Shown piece by piece: positions 15,917-25,329 of a stretch of DNA of 34,458 nucleotides (the stretch's first letter is position 1; each line of letters begins with the position of its first letter). The DNA is taken from positions 1 to 34,458 of the forward strand of contig JAFZVM010000113.1 of the NCBI GenBank assembly GCA_017617795.1, read 5' to 3'. The position numbers and the translations under genes are program-made. The stretch comes from Oscillospiraceae bacterium (GTDB lineage Bacteria > Bacillota > Clostridia > Oscillospirales > Oscillospiraceae). The notes beneath the pieces are model-generated. The model searched no databases, was not told the DNA's origin, and saw nothing but the letters and a program-made list of their open reading frames with translations.

Positions 15917-16579
15917 GTGGGTGAACCCTCCGAACCGGTGATCCGCCTGTTCGGCATCCTGGACGTGACCGGGGAAGTGATCGCCATGTGGATCTTTCTG
16001 GTCCTGGCGGCTGTGATCTCCCTGCTGGTCACCCGGAATCTGAAGGAGCGGCCCGGCCGGCTCCAGAATCTGCTGGAGATCGCCGTCAGCGGTCTGGACA
16101 ACTTCTTTTCCGGCATTCTGGGCAGGGAGAACGGCAGGAAGTATCTCTTCTTCCTGGGCCCCTTGTTCTGCTTCATCATCCTGTCCAACTATTCCGGCCT
16201 CATCCCGGGGGTGGGGATCAGCAAATACGTCAAGGCCCCCACCTCTTCCCTCTCCGTCACCCTGGGGCTGGGCATCGTCACCTTCGTCTTTCTCCAGGCG
16301 GCGGGGATCCACGCCGGAGCGAAGCATTACCTGAAGCATTTCCTCACCCCGGTGGTGCCCCTTCTGCTGCTGGATGAGCTCATCAAACCCGCCTCCCTGG
16401 CCCTGCGTCTTTTCGGCAACATCTTCGGGGAAGAAACGGTGATGGAAAACCTCTACCATCTGCTCCCCATCGGCGCCCCCATTATCATGATGGTCCTGAG
16501 CCTGCTGTTCTGCGCCATCCAGGCCATCGTGTACACCATGCTCACCGCCTCCTATCTGCAGGAATTCATTGAAGATTAA
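15917..16579 (+). CDS. atpB: F-type ATP synthase subunit a
   Basis: This 220-residue membrane protein has five to six hydrophobic segments. SLALRLFGNIFGEE (160-173) contains the essential stator arginine (R164), and the last helix AIQAIVYTMLTASYLQEF is typical. It forms the two half-channels next to the c-ring. The start is a GTG at 15917 preceded by AAAGGAG; the ATG at 15909 is out of frame. Length is shorter than E. coli AtpB (271) but normal for Firmicutes. Confidence 0.94.
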   Translation: MGEPSEPVIRLFGILDVTGEVIAMWIFLVLAAVISLLVTRNLKERPGRLQNLLEIAVSGLDNFFSGILGRENGRKYLFFLGPLFCFIILSNYSGLIPGVGISKYVKAPTSSLSVTLGLGIVTFVFLQAAGIHAGAKHYLKHFLTPVVPLLLLDELIKPASLALRLFGNIFGEETVMENLYHLLPIGAPIIMMVLSLLFCAIQAIVYTMLTASYLQEFIED

Positions 16580-16621
16580 ACAAAACCCGGACTTTTCATC
16601 AACGAAAAAGGAGATTGTACC

Positions 16622-16855
16622 ATGTCCGATTCCGCCATTATCGCCCTTGCGGCGGCACTGACCATCGCCCTCTCCACCGTGTTCCCCGCCCTGGCCCAGG
16701 GCAAGACCGCCCGGGCCGCCATGGAAAGCATCGCCCGGCAGCCGGAGGCCGCCAAGGATATCCGGGGAGCTCTGCTGCTCTCCATGGCTCTGATGGAGGC
16801 CCTCACCATCTATGGTCTGCTCATCGCCTTCATGCTGGTGGGCAAGATCGCCTGA
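16622..16855 (+). CDS. atpE: F-type ATP synthase subunit c with altered glycine motif
   Basis: This 77-residue double-helix hairpin has the conserved loop ARQPEA (38-43) and the ion-binding glutamate E59 in ALMEALTIY. In helix 1 the usual GxGxGxG packing motif is nearly gone: [11 protein letters not shown] stands where GIGAGIGQG is expected, so Gly is replaced by Ala, Ser or Pro. Q26 and Y64 match Na+-ring ligands (Q32 and Y70 in Ilyobacter), but the Ser after the glutamate is A60. The coupling ion is therefore uncertain. Helix-1 glycine replacement is known to affect ring size in other bacteria. AAGGAG precedes the ATG. Confidence 0.94.
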   Translation: MSDSAIIALAAALTIALSTVFPALAQGKTARAAMESIARQPEAAKDIRGALLLSMALMEALTIYGLLIAFMLVGKIA

Positions 16856-16865
16856 ACCGGATAAG

Positions 16866-17288
16866 ATGAATATCCAGCCCAATATCCTGATCTGGACCAT
16901 CCTCTGCTTCTGTGCCTTCATGCTGATCCTCTGGCGTCTGCTGCTGCGGCCCCTGCTGCGGTTCATGGACGCCAGGGATGCGCGCATCGCCCACGCCCGG
17001 ACTCTGGACAAGAGCGCCCAGCGGGCGGAGGAAGAAGCCCGGCGGGAGGCTGAGCGGCAGCTTGCCCTCCGGCGGAGAGCCGAGGACCGGCAGCGGGAGC
17101 TTCAGGCGCAGCGGGAAGCCGGCGAGGCGGAGCTGAACGCCCAGGCCCTGGCCTTCCGGCAGGATACCGAACAGCAGCGGAAGGAGATGGAGGCCGAGGC
17201 CGCCGCCCTGGTGCCCGAGCTGGCCACCTCCCTCCATGACCACGTGGAAGCCTTTACGGAAAAGCTCGTGTCTTACGGAGAACGCTGA
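16866..17288 (+). CDS. atpF: F-type ATP synthase subunit b
   Basis: This 140-residue protein has one N-terminal membrane helix (ILIWTILCFCAFMLILWRLLL, about 7-27) and a long charged coiled coil rich in E, R, A and Q. The start at 16866 is 10 bases after the c stop and has only a weak upstream site, so translation may depend on coupling. In-frame upstream starts would overlap atpE and break the helix order. It is expected to dimerise with the second b-type stalk at the start of the next gene. Confidence 0.92.
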   Translation: MNIQPNILIWTILCFCAFMLILWRLLLRPLLRFMDARDARIAHARTLDKSAQRAEEEARREAERQLALRRRAEDRQRELQAQREAGEAELNAQALAFRQDTEQQRKEMEAEAAALVPELATSLHDHVEAFTEKLVSYGER

Positions 17289-19515
17289 ATGCATTTTTTA
17301 TACGCCCTGGTGAATTTCCTGCTCCTGGGCCTGGGTCTCTGGCTGGTGGGCCGGAGATCGGTTCTTCCCCGCTTTGCGCAGCGGCGAAAGGACATCGGCA
17401 AGGCCCTGGATGAGGCGGAGGCCCTGGAGGCCGCCGCCCTGGAAGAGCAGCCTGAAACGGAAAAGGAAAAGGAGCCCGACGCCCTGCCGGAGGAACCGGA
17501 GGACGGCGGGCTGGATGCATTGCGCCGGACCCTGGGATCGGAAAAAGCGCTGGCTGAACAGGTCCATGCCCGGGAGCTGGAGGAGCTCCGCCGGGAGGCC
17601 ATGGGAACCGCCCGGGACCAGGCGGTGCGTGCCCTGTGCCTGGAGCTGGGAGATCACCTCGGCCGGGAGCCCCAGGTCTCCCGCCTTCGGGCGCTGGAAC
17701 CCATTCTGGCGGAGCGGATCCTGGAAAAAATCAGCATCACCCCCGGAGATATGTGTTATCTGATGCATCACGACGTGCTGTACGTCACCCTCACCTCCGC
17801 CTATCCGCTGGCGGACGAGCTGGTGGATCTCATCGGTCAGCGGACCACCGCCCTGCTGCGGGAGGTGGGAGGCAAACCCTCCTACTGGGTGAAGGTGGAC
17901 CCGGACCTGATCGGCGGCCTGCGCCTGCGCATCGGCGATACCGTCTACGATATGACGGTGGAAAACCGGCTCTATCACCTGGAAAAGGATCTGCTGAAAC
18001 GGCCCCTGGACAAGGTCCTGGATAAGGAAAGCATCCTGGAGGACATGATGGCAGGGATCCGGGAGGCGGAGCCCCAACTGGATACCTTCCAGCTGGGCCG
18101 GGTCCTGAGCATCTCCGACGGTATCTGCTGGCTGGACGGTCTGGCGGACATCATGTACGGCGAAGTGGTGGAGTTCGACTGCGGCGAGCGGGGCATGATC
18201 CTGGATATCGAGCCCCAGCGCATCGGCTGCGTCGTCTTCGGCGACTATGAGAATATCGAGAGCGGCAGCCGGGTACGCCGGGTGGGCCGCATCGCCAGCG
18301 TCCCCGTGGGAGAGGCCCTCCTGGGCCGGGTGGTGGATCCCCTGGGCCAGGCCATCGACGGCAAGGGCCGCATCCGCACGGACCTGAAGCGCCCCATCGA
18401 GTACCCCGCTCCGGGCATCCCGGACCGGAGATCCATTTCCGTTCCCCTCCATACGGGCATCAAGGCCATCGACGCCCTGGTCCCCATCGGCCGGGGCCAG
18501 CGGGAGCTCATCATCGGCGACCGGCAGAGCGGCAAGAGCGCCCTGGCTGTGGACGCCATCCTGAACCAGCGCGGCAAGAACGTGGCCTGCATTTATGTGG
18601 CCATCGGCCAGAAGGAAACGGCGGTGGCGGAGCTGCGGGATAAGCTGGAGAAATACGGCGCCATGTCCTATACCACCATCGTCAGCGCCCCCGCCTCCAG
18701 CTCCGCCTCCATGCAGTATATCGCCCCCTTTGCCGGGGCCGCCATGAGCGAGTATTTCCTCTACTCCGGGCAGGACTGCCTGATCATCTACGACGACCTC
18801 TCCAAGCACGCCGTGGCCTACCGGGAGCTGTCCCTGCTCCTCCACCGCCCCTCCGGACGGGAGGCGTACCCCGGGGACGTGTTCTATCTCCATTCCCGGC
18901 TCCTGGAGCGGGCCGCCCGGCTCACGGAGGAGGCCGGCGGGGGCAGCGTCACCGCCCTCCCCATGATCGAGACGCAGATGGGCGACATCTCCGCCTACAT
19001 CCCCACCAACGTGATCTCCATCACGGACGGGCAGATCTTCCTGGAAACGGACCTGTTCAACGCCGGACAGCGGCCTGCGGTGAACGTGGGTCTCTCCGTT
19101 TCCCGTGTGGGCTCCGCCGCCCAGACCCCGCTGATGAAGCAGGTCTCTTCCCGTCTGCGCATGGATCTGGCCCAGTATCGGGAGCTCAGCACCTTTTCCC
19201 AGTTCGGCTCCGACCTGGACGACAGCACCCGCGCCGTCCTCTCCGCCGGGGAGCGGATGATGGCCGCCCTTTGTCAGCGGCGGTACGCCCCCCTGCCGGA
19301 CTGGAAGCAGGCCCTGCTGATCCTGGCGGTGTCCGAAGGCTTCGCCGCCGGGGAGAGCAAGGAGACCATGGAGGACTTTGAATCCAGCCTGTATGCCTGG
19401 ATGGAAACCTATGAGCCAACGATCCCGGAACGGCTGAAGACCGGAGCGAAGCTGAGCGGGGAGGAGATGGACCGGGTGAAGGAAGCCCTGGGCCGGTTCG
19501 TCCGGGAGGCCAGAC

Positions 19516-19532
<17 letters not shown>
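17289..19532 (+). CDS. atpA: Triple fusion: second b-type stalk - delta - alpha subunit of F-type ATP synthase
   Basis: One uninterrupted 747-codon frame. Residues 1-20 are a membrane helix and about 30-110 an E/A/R-rich stalk like a b' subunit. About 110-235 carry the delta subunit C-terminal signature (VTLTSAYPLADELVDLI, then VDPDLIGGLRLRIGDTVYDM). From about 240 to 747 comes a complete alpha subunit: GRVLSISDG near 270, P-loop GDRQSGKSALAVDAIL near 410, and VGSAAQ near 616. Separate atpH and atpA genes are absent. A b-delta fusion is established in mycobacteria; addition of alpha is unusual to my knowledge. Alpha occurs three times per F1 but delta once, so an alpha-only product is expected, perhaps from the internal start at 18048. 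The start ATG directly follows the atpF stop. The gene overlaps atpG by 17 bases. Confidence 0.93.
18038..18050 (+). promoter_or_regulatory. Internal Shine-Dalgarno and start codon for a free alpha subunit
   Basis: GGAGG (18038-18042) lies five bases before an in-frame ATG (18048, codon 254); a second ATG is at 18045. Initiation would give a 494-residue product starting MAGIREAEPQLDTFQLG, close to normal alpha length but lacking the extreme N-terminal helix that binds delta. Use of this site is inferred, not shown. Confidence 0.5.
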
Positions 19533-21733
<2,201 letters not shown>

Positions 21734-21734
<1 letters not shown>

Positions 21735-22036
21735 TGGCGGAGAAGCTGCGCTTCCGCCTCCTTACCCCGGAGGGGGAGATTTTTTCCTGCCTATGCGACG
21801 CCGTGAACTTCACGGTAAAGGATAACGCCTCCGGCGAGGGGGGCGGCAGTCTGGGCGTCCTCCCGGGCCATCTTCCCGCCGTGGCCGCCCTGGAGGAAGG
21901 GGGCGGCGTACGCTGCGTCGCGGGAGGAAAAACCGTTTTCTCCTGCCGGGTCCGGGGGGGCTTCGCCCGCATCGGCCGGGAAGAGGTGGATATTCTCGCC
22001 CCGGAGGTCAGGGAGATCCGCCGGGTGGAGGGCTGA
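21734..22036 (+). CDS. atpC: F-type ATP synthase subunit epsilon, short form without C-terminal helices
   Basis: This 100-residue protein has the epsilon beta-sandwich: RFRLLTPEGEIFS, GVLPGHLPAVAAL and the glycine-rich ending of the barrel. It stops at VREIRRVEG, about 35 residues before the usual end, so the C-terminal helical hairpin that inhibits ATP hydrolysis in many bacteria is missing. The ATG overlaps the beta stop (TGATG). It closes the operon; no clear terminator follows. Confidence 0.9.
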
Positions 22037-22044
22037 GGAAGGAG

Positions 22045-22191
22045 TTATCCACTATTCCACAATGGGTTTTCCACAGCCCGCGCCGCATCGCCATATTGTA
22101 TTCGTTGGCCGCGACGGTTTTTCAGCCGCTGCAGCCGTTTTCTTTTTCTCCCGGGGGAGTTGTCCACAAAACCGTCCCCAATCCTTCCACA
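22045..22191 (+). promoter_or_regulatory. Cluster of DnaA-box-like sites after the atp operon
   Basis: Three sites match TTATCCACA with one mismatch: TTATCCACT (22045-22053), TTTTCCACA (22067-22075) and TTGTCCACA (22160-22168). Two weaker ones are TATTCCACA (22053-22061) and CCTTCCACA (22183-22191). All lie on the plus strand; the outer pairs are spaced 22-23 bp. They could bind DnaA for origin function, titration or transcription control. No dnaA, dnaN or gidA gene is visible in the window, so origin identity is not supported further. Confidence 0.35.
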
Positions 22192-22207
22192 TCCTGTCCG
22201 TCTTCGT

Positions 22208-22325
22208 TCTGCCGGGGTTCGTTTGGTTCTTTTCCTTTCCTTTCCGTTCCTTTCCGTATCGCTTTGTTTCCGTTTGTTTTTGTTCGGTTCGGTTTGATTT
22301 GGTTCCGTTCTGTTTTGTTATGTTA
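22208..22325 (+). repeat. Strand-asymmetric T-rich low-complexity tract
   Basis: About 115 bases consist of T with single or paired C and G and almost no A on this strand. The tract repeats units such as TTTCC, TTTG and GGTTC. It contrasts sharply with surrounding GC-rich genes. It contains no convincing gene (the open frame at 22062-22511 encodes a Phe/Ser/Pro-rich simple sequence). It may be an easily melted element next to the DnaA-like boxes, or decayed simple repeat. Confidence 0.6.
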
Positions 22326-22340
22326 GTGACCAGTGGTCAC
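22326..22340. promoter_or_regulatory. Perfect operator-like palindrome GTGACCA-G-TGGTCAC
   Basis: A perfect 7-1-7 inverted repeat lies about 20 bases upstream of the predicted -35 box of the secreted Ig-like gene. Its position suits an activator or repressor site; the regulator is unknown. Confidence 0.45.
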
Positions 22341-22358
22341 CCGGGCTGCGCGGATCCG

Positions 22359-22387
22359 TTGCGTTTTCCGGAAAACTGTGCTATGCT
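22359..22387 (+). promoter_or_regulatory. Probable promoter of the LRR/Ig-like gene with palindromic spacer
   Basis: TTGCGT (22359-22364), 17-bp spacer, TATGCT (22382-22387). The start of the spacer is part of the perfect palindrome TTTTCCGGAAAA (22364-22375). Box matches are moderate, so the call is tentative. Confidence 0.42.
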
Positions 22388-22472
22388 GATCGCAGAAGAA
22401 ACAGGATGTCCTCAGGGGACAACATCTCCAAGGACAATACCGCGCCTCGGAGGGGTTCAGCGGACAGACGCG

Positions 22473-22505
22473 CCTCCTTCGGGGTCATACCGAAGGAGGT
22501 TTTTT
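22473..22505 (+). promoter_or_regulatory. Terminator-like hairpin containing the ribosome site of the secreted protein gene
   Basis: CCTCCTTCGG (22473-22482) pairs perfectly with CCGAAGGAGG (22490-22499) around a seven-base loop and is followed by six T. AAGGAGG in the 3' arm is the Shine-Dalgarno site, eight bases before the ATG at 22508. Thus one fold can both stop transcription and hide the ribosome site. Upstream GGAGG (22449-22453) can pair with CCTCC (22473-22477) as an alternative fold, and another hairpin TGTCC/GGACA lies at 22407-22421. The leader resembles a switch; no known riboswitch class was recognised. Confidence 0.6.
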
Positions 22506-22507
22506 GC

Positions 22508-24370
22508 ATGAAATCGAAGCGGTTCCTGAGCGTTCTGCTCACCCTGGTGCTGGTGTTCGCCCTGCTGCCGATCTTTTCCGTTCCGGTCCGGGCGGAAGGC
22601 GGAAACTGCGGAGTCATAGAAGCAGATACCGGAGAATACGGGGATAACGTCACCTGGAGCTATTCCGATCATACGCTGACCATTAGCGGCACGGGAGAGA
22701 TGGGTGATCTCACGTGTCCAAACGAATCGAACGGCCTGATCGTGACTACTCCCTGGCGCAGCAGATACACTTATATAGAAGCTGTTATTGTCGAAAGCGG
22801 CGTGACGCGCATCGGTGCCTGGGCGTTCTCCGGTCTCATCCACGCAACGAGCTTCACGATCCCGGATACCGTGCAGGAGATCGGAGAAGGCGCTTTCTAT
22901 TACTGCACGGATCTGACGACGATTTCCCTCCCGGAGGGCTTGACAAAGCTGGAAACGGATGTCCTCAGCAAATGCAGCAGCCTGACGAATTTCACGATCC
23001 CGGAGAGCGTGACGAGCATCGGCGATTACGCATTCTATAATGACCAGAAATTATCGGAGATCACCATCCCAAAAAACGTGACGGAGATCGGCACAATGGC
23101 CTTTTGGTGTTGCAGTTCGCTGAAAACGATCACCTTCGAGGGCTCTGCGCCGGATTTCGGCAGCACCAGCAGCAGCGTGTTCTACCAGGTCACCGCCACA
23201 GCCTATTATCCCGGGAACGACCCCAGCTGGACGGAAAGCGTGCTGCAGAACTACAGCGGTAAGATCACATGGGTCGCGCGAAGCAAGCCTGCAATCACCA
23301 CCCAGCCCGCCCCCCAGACCGCCGCGGCGGGCCAGACCGCGTCCTTTACCGTAGCGGCCGACGGGGATGATCTTACATACCAGTGGCAGTATTCGAAGGA
23401 TAACGGAGAAAATTGGACGAACAAGACCGGGGCCACCTCCGCCGGTTACACCGTCACGGTGAAGGAATCCTATGACGGGATGCTCTACCGCTGCATCGTT
23501 TCCAATACGGCGGGCAGCGTGATCTCCGACAGCGCGAAGCTGACCGTCATCCCCAAGCCGGTGATCACCACCCAGCCCTCCGGCAAGACGGTTACCGCAG
23601 GCGCGAAGGCGACCTTCAAGGTGGCGGCCTCCGGCGAGGGACTGAGCTACCAGTGGCAGTACAAGGCCAGCGGCAGCAGCACCTGGAAGAACAAGAGCGG
23701 CGCTACCAAGGCCAGCTACACCGTCACGGCCAAGGAATCCTATGACGGCATCCTATACCGCTGCGTCGTCACCAATGCCGGGGGCAGCGTGACCTCCAAC
23801 AGCGCCAAGCTCACGGTCACCCCCGCCAAGCCCGTCATCACCACCCAGCCCACGGGCAAGACCGCTGCTGTGGGGGCGACCGCCACCTTCAAGGTGGTGG
23901 CCTCCGGCACGGGGCTCACCTACCAGTGGCAGTACTCCAACGACTACGGCAAGACCTGGAAGAACAAGACCGGTGCCACCAAGGCCAGCTACACCGTCAC
24001 GGCCAAGGAGTCCTACAACGGCATGCTCTACCGCTGCAAGGTGTCGAACTCCGCGGGGACCGTTTACAGCAGCAAGGTGCGCCTCACGGTGAGCGGGGTG
24101 AAGCCCAAGATCCTGTCCCAGCCCGGGGCGAAGACGGCAGCGGCGGGAGACAGCGTTACCTTCAAGGTGGTGGCCGCGGGGGTGGGGATGACCTACCAGT
24201 GGCAGTATTCCACCAACGGGGGCACCAACTGGCACGACAAGGCCGGGGCCACGTCCGCCTCTTACACGGCCACCGCGAACGCCAAATACAACGGCATCCT
24301 CTACCGCTGCAGGGTGACCAACAGCTATGGCAGCGTCTATTCCAACGGCGCAATGCTGCTGGTCAGCTGA
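22508..24370 (+). CDS. Secreted protein with BspA-type LRRs and four Ig-like repeats
   Basis: This 620-residue protein has a signal peptide (MKSKRFLSVLLTLVLVFALL, cleavage near VRA-EG, about 29). Residues about 75-245 carry BspA/LRR_5 repeats of the type IPDTVQEIGEGAFYYCTDLTTISLPEG. Four Ig-like domains of about 91 residues begin near 259, 350, 441 and 532, each with ITTQP or ILSQP, LTYQWQYS, and YRCxVxNxxGSVxS. The two cysteines per Ig fold are not conserved; only the YRC cysteine is. Such proteins bind host or polymer surfaces. No sortase signal or transmembrane anchor is seen, so it is probably released or held non-covalently. The start at 22508 is set by the AAGGAGG site in the leader hairpin. 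The last part of the gene shares repeats with the gene at the right edge. Confidence 0.9.
   Translation: MKSKRFLSVLLTLVLVFALLPIFSVPVRAEGGNCGVIEADTGEYGDNVTWSYSDHTLTISGTGEMGDLTCPNESNGLIVTTPWRSRYTYIEAVIVESGVTRIGAWAFSGLIHATSFTIPDTVQEIGEGAFYYCTDLTTISLPEGLTKLETDVLSKCSSLTNFTIPESVTSIGDYAFYNDQKLSEITIPKNVTEIGTMAFWCCSSLKTITFEGSAPDFGSTSSSVFYQVTATAYYPGNDPSWTESVLQNYSGKITWVARSKPAITTQPAPQTAAAGQTASFTVAADGDDLTYQWQYSKDNGENWTNKTGATSAGYTVTVKESYDGMLYRCIVSNTAGSVISDSAKLTVIPKPVITTQPSGKTVTAGAKATFKVAASGEGLSYQWQYKASGSSTWKNKSGATKASYTVTAKESYDGILYRCVVTNAGGSVTSNSAKLTVTPAKPVITTQPTGKTAAVGATATFKVVASGTGLTYQWQYSNDYGKTWKNKTGATKASYTVTAKESYNGMLYRCKVSNSAGTVYSSKVRLTVSGVKPKILSQPGAKTAAAGDSVTFKVVAAGVGMTYQWQYSTNGGTNWHDKAGATSASYTATANAKYNGILYRCRVTNSYGSVYSNGAMLLVS
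23284..24367 (+). repeat. Four tandem Ig-domain DNA repeats, period about 273 bp
   Basis: Units start near 23284, 23555, 23828 and 24101. Similarity is visible at the DNA level (for example TACCAGTGGCAGTA in all units), which points to recent duplication or gene conversion and favours recombination between units. Confidence 0.8.
24067..24105 (+). repeat. Left copy of 39-bp perfect inverted repeat shared with right-edge gene
   Basis: This stretch, from CAGCAGCAAGG to GGGTGAAGCC at the third/fourth Ig-unit junction, is identical on the opposite strand to 33922-33884. Flanking repeat sequence is also very similar for several hundred bases. Confidence 0.85.
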
Positions 24371-24396
24371 CGGACCGGAGAGAAAACCGAACACAG

Positions 24397-24436
24397 AAAA
24401 CCGGGGTGCGGTGCAGGAAAGTGCATCGCACCCCGG
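24397..24436 (-). terminator. Hairpin between convergent genes, terminator of the leftward operon
   Basis: CCGGGGTGCGGTGCA pairs with TGCATCGCACCCCGG (one G-T pair) around six bases. On the minus strand TTTT follows (24400-24397) with a T-rich continuation; on the plus strand no T-run follows. It best serves the DUF169 operon and may also stabilise the 3' end of the Ig-like transcript. Confidence 0.8.
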
Positions 24437-24477
24437 AGCTTTGCCTCTGCCGGGAGTCGGAATGGTTCCGCCTCTTT

Positions 24478-25299
24478 TTATCTTGAGGAGGGGGTCCAGA
24501 GGTCGTCGCTGGTGGCGAGACCCCACTTTTCAAACATATCGTTGTAGAACTTGGGCCGGGGATAATCGGCGTGGAGCTCGTAGGCCAGCTGCTTATAGCT
24601 GAACCCGGCCTTGATGAGCTGGCGGGCAGACTCGATGAACACCTCCAGGTTCTTCCCCGTGAGGGTGAAGATCATCTCGTTCTCCCCCACCAGGCCTCGC
24701 TCGTATTCCCCGGCGTCGGGCATGGAGAGGTTGTAGTCCATGGTGCCGTTCAGCACGGGCACCAGGGCGGCGCCGCAGCTGTCGCAGGTATCCAGGCAGG
24801 CCTTGGTGATCTGGCCGCTGTGCCACTTGGCGGCCATGAGGAGCTGCCGCAGCTGGGAGGGATCACAGTAGATCATAATGGCCTGGGGCTCGAAGGTGCA
24901 GCTCTCCAGGGGGGCGATGACCATGCCGTCCTTCTTTTTATCCTCGTCGATGTAGGGATACTCCTCCACGAAGTGCTTGTAGCTCAGCTCCCGGTCCCGG
25001 ATGAAGTACCCGCTGCCCACGAAGCGCTTGTCCTTCTCATCCAGGTCCCGCAGGCGGAAGTTGATCACGGGCCAGAGGCACCAGTGGTCCTCCGGGAAGA
25101 TGGCCTGGGCCTTCCGGGTGCGGCGGACGTAGGACAGGGTCTGGCACAGGGCGTAGTGCTTCCCCTGGGCGGAGGGCTGGACGCAGCCCTCGGGGATCTC
25201 GTCCCGGTTCACCAGGCGGATGGCCATGGGGGCGTTCTTCAGACAATAGATGCTTTCCAGTTCCTTGCCGATCTCATGGATCTGTTCCAACGTAAGCAT
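24478..25299 (-). CDS. DUF169-family protein
   Basis: This 273-residue protein matches DUF169 by its opening (MLTLEQIHEIGKELES, then NAPMAIRLV) and by the core FEPQAIMIYCDPSQL and RLIKAGFSYKQ-like ending. Function of the family is unknown. It is rich in cysteine (C52, C74, C134, C145, and CLDTCDSCG with C168, C172, C175), which could bind metal or a cluster. There is no signal peptide or membrane segment. GAGGAGGT lies before the ATG at 25299. It is the last gene of a leftward operon behind two enolase-superfamily enzymes and ends before the hairpin at 24401-24436, so a helper role in that pathway is inferred. Confidence 0.85.
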   Translation of the reverse strand: MLTLEQIHEIGKELESIYCLKNAPMAIRLVNRDEIPEGCVQPSAQGKHYALCQTLSYVRRTRKAQAIFPEDHWCLWPVINFRLRDLDEKDKRFVGSGYFIRDRELSYKHFVEEYPYIDEDKKKDGMVIAPLESCTFEPQAIMIYCDPSQLRQLLMAAKWHSGQITKACLDTCDSCGAALVPVLNGTMDYNLSMPDAGEYERGLVGENEMIFTLTGKNLEVFIESARQLIKAGFSYKQLAYELHADYPRPKFYNDMFEKWGLATSDDLWTPSSR

Positions 25300-25329
25300 G
25301 GTTCATACCTCCTCATATATTTTGATAAT

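Noticed and set aside
22406-22507. N-terminal extension of the LRR/Ig-like gene
   Set aside because: It would precede the signal peptide and run through the leader hairpin; the start at 22508 has AAGGAGG at good spacing.
22062-22511. Plus-strand frame of 149 residues in the intergenic region
   Set aside because: It translates the T-rich simple sequence into a Phe/Ser/Pro-rich string and overlaps the promoter and leader of the next gene; no ribosome site.
22508-24370. CRISPR-like or phage repeat array
   Set aside because: Repeats of about 273 bp are in frame and encode Ig-like domains; there are no spacers.
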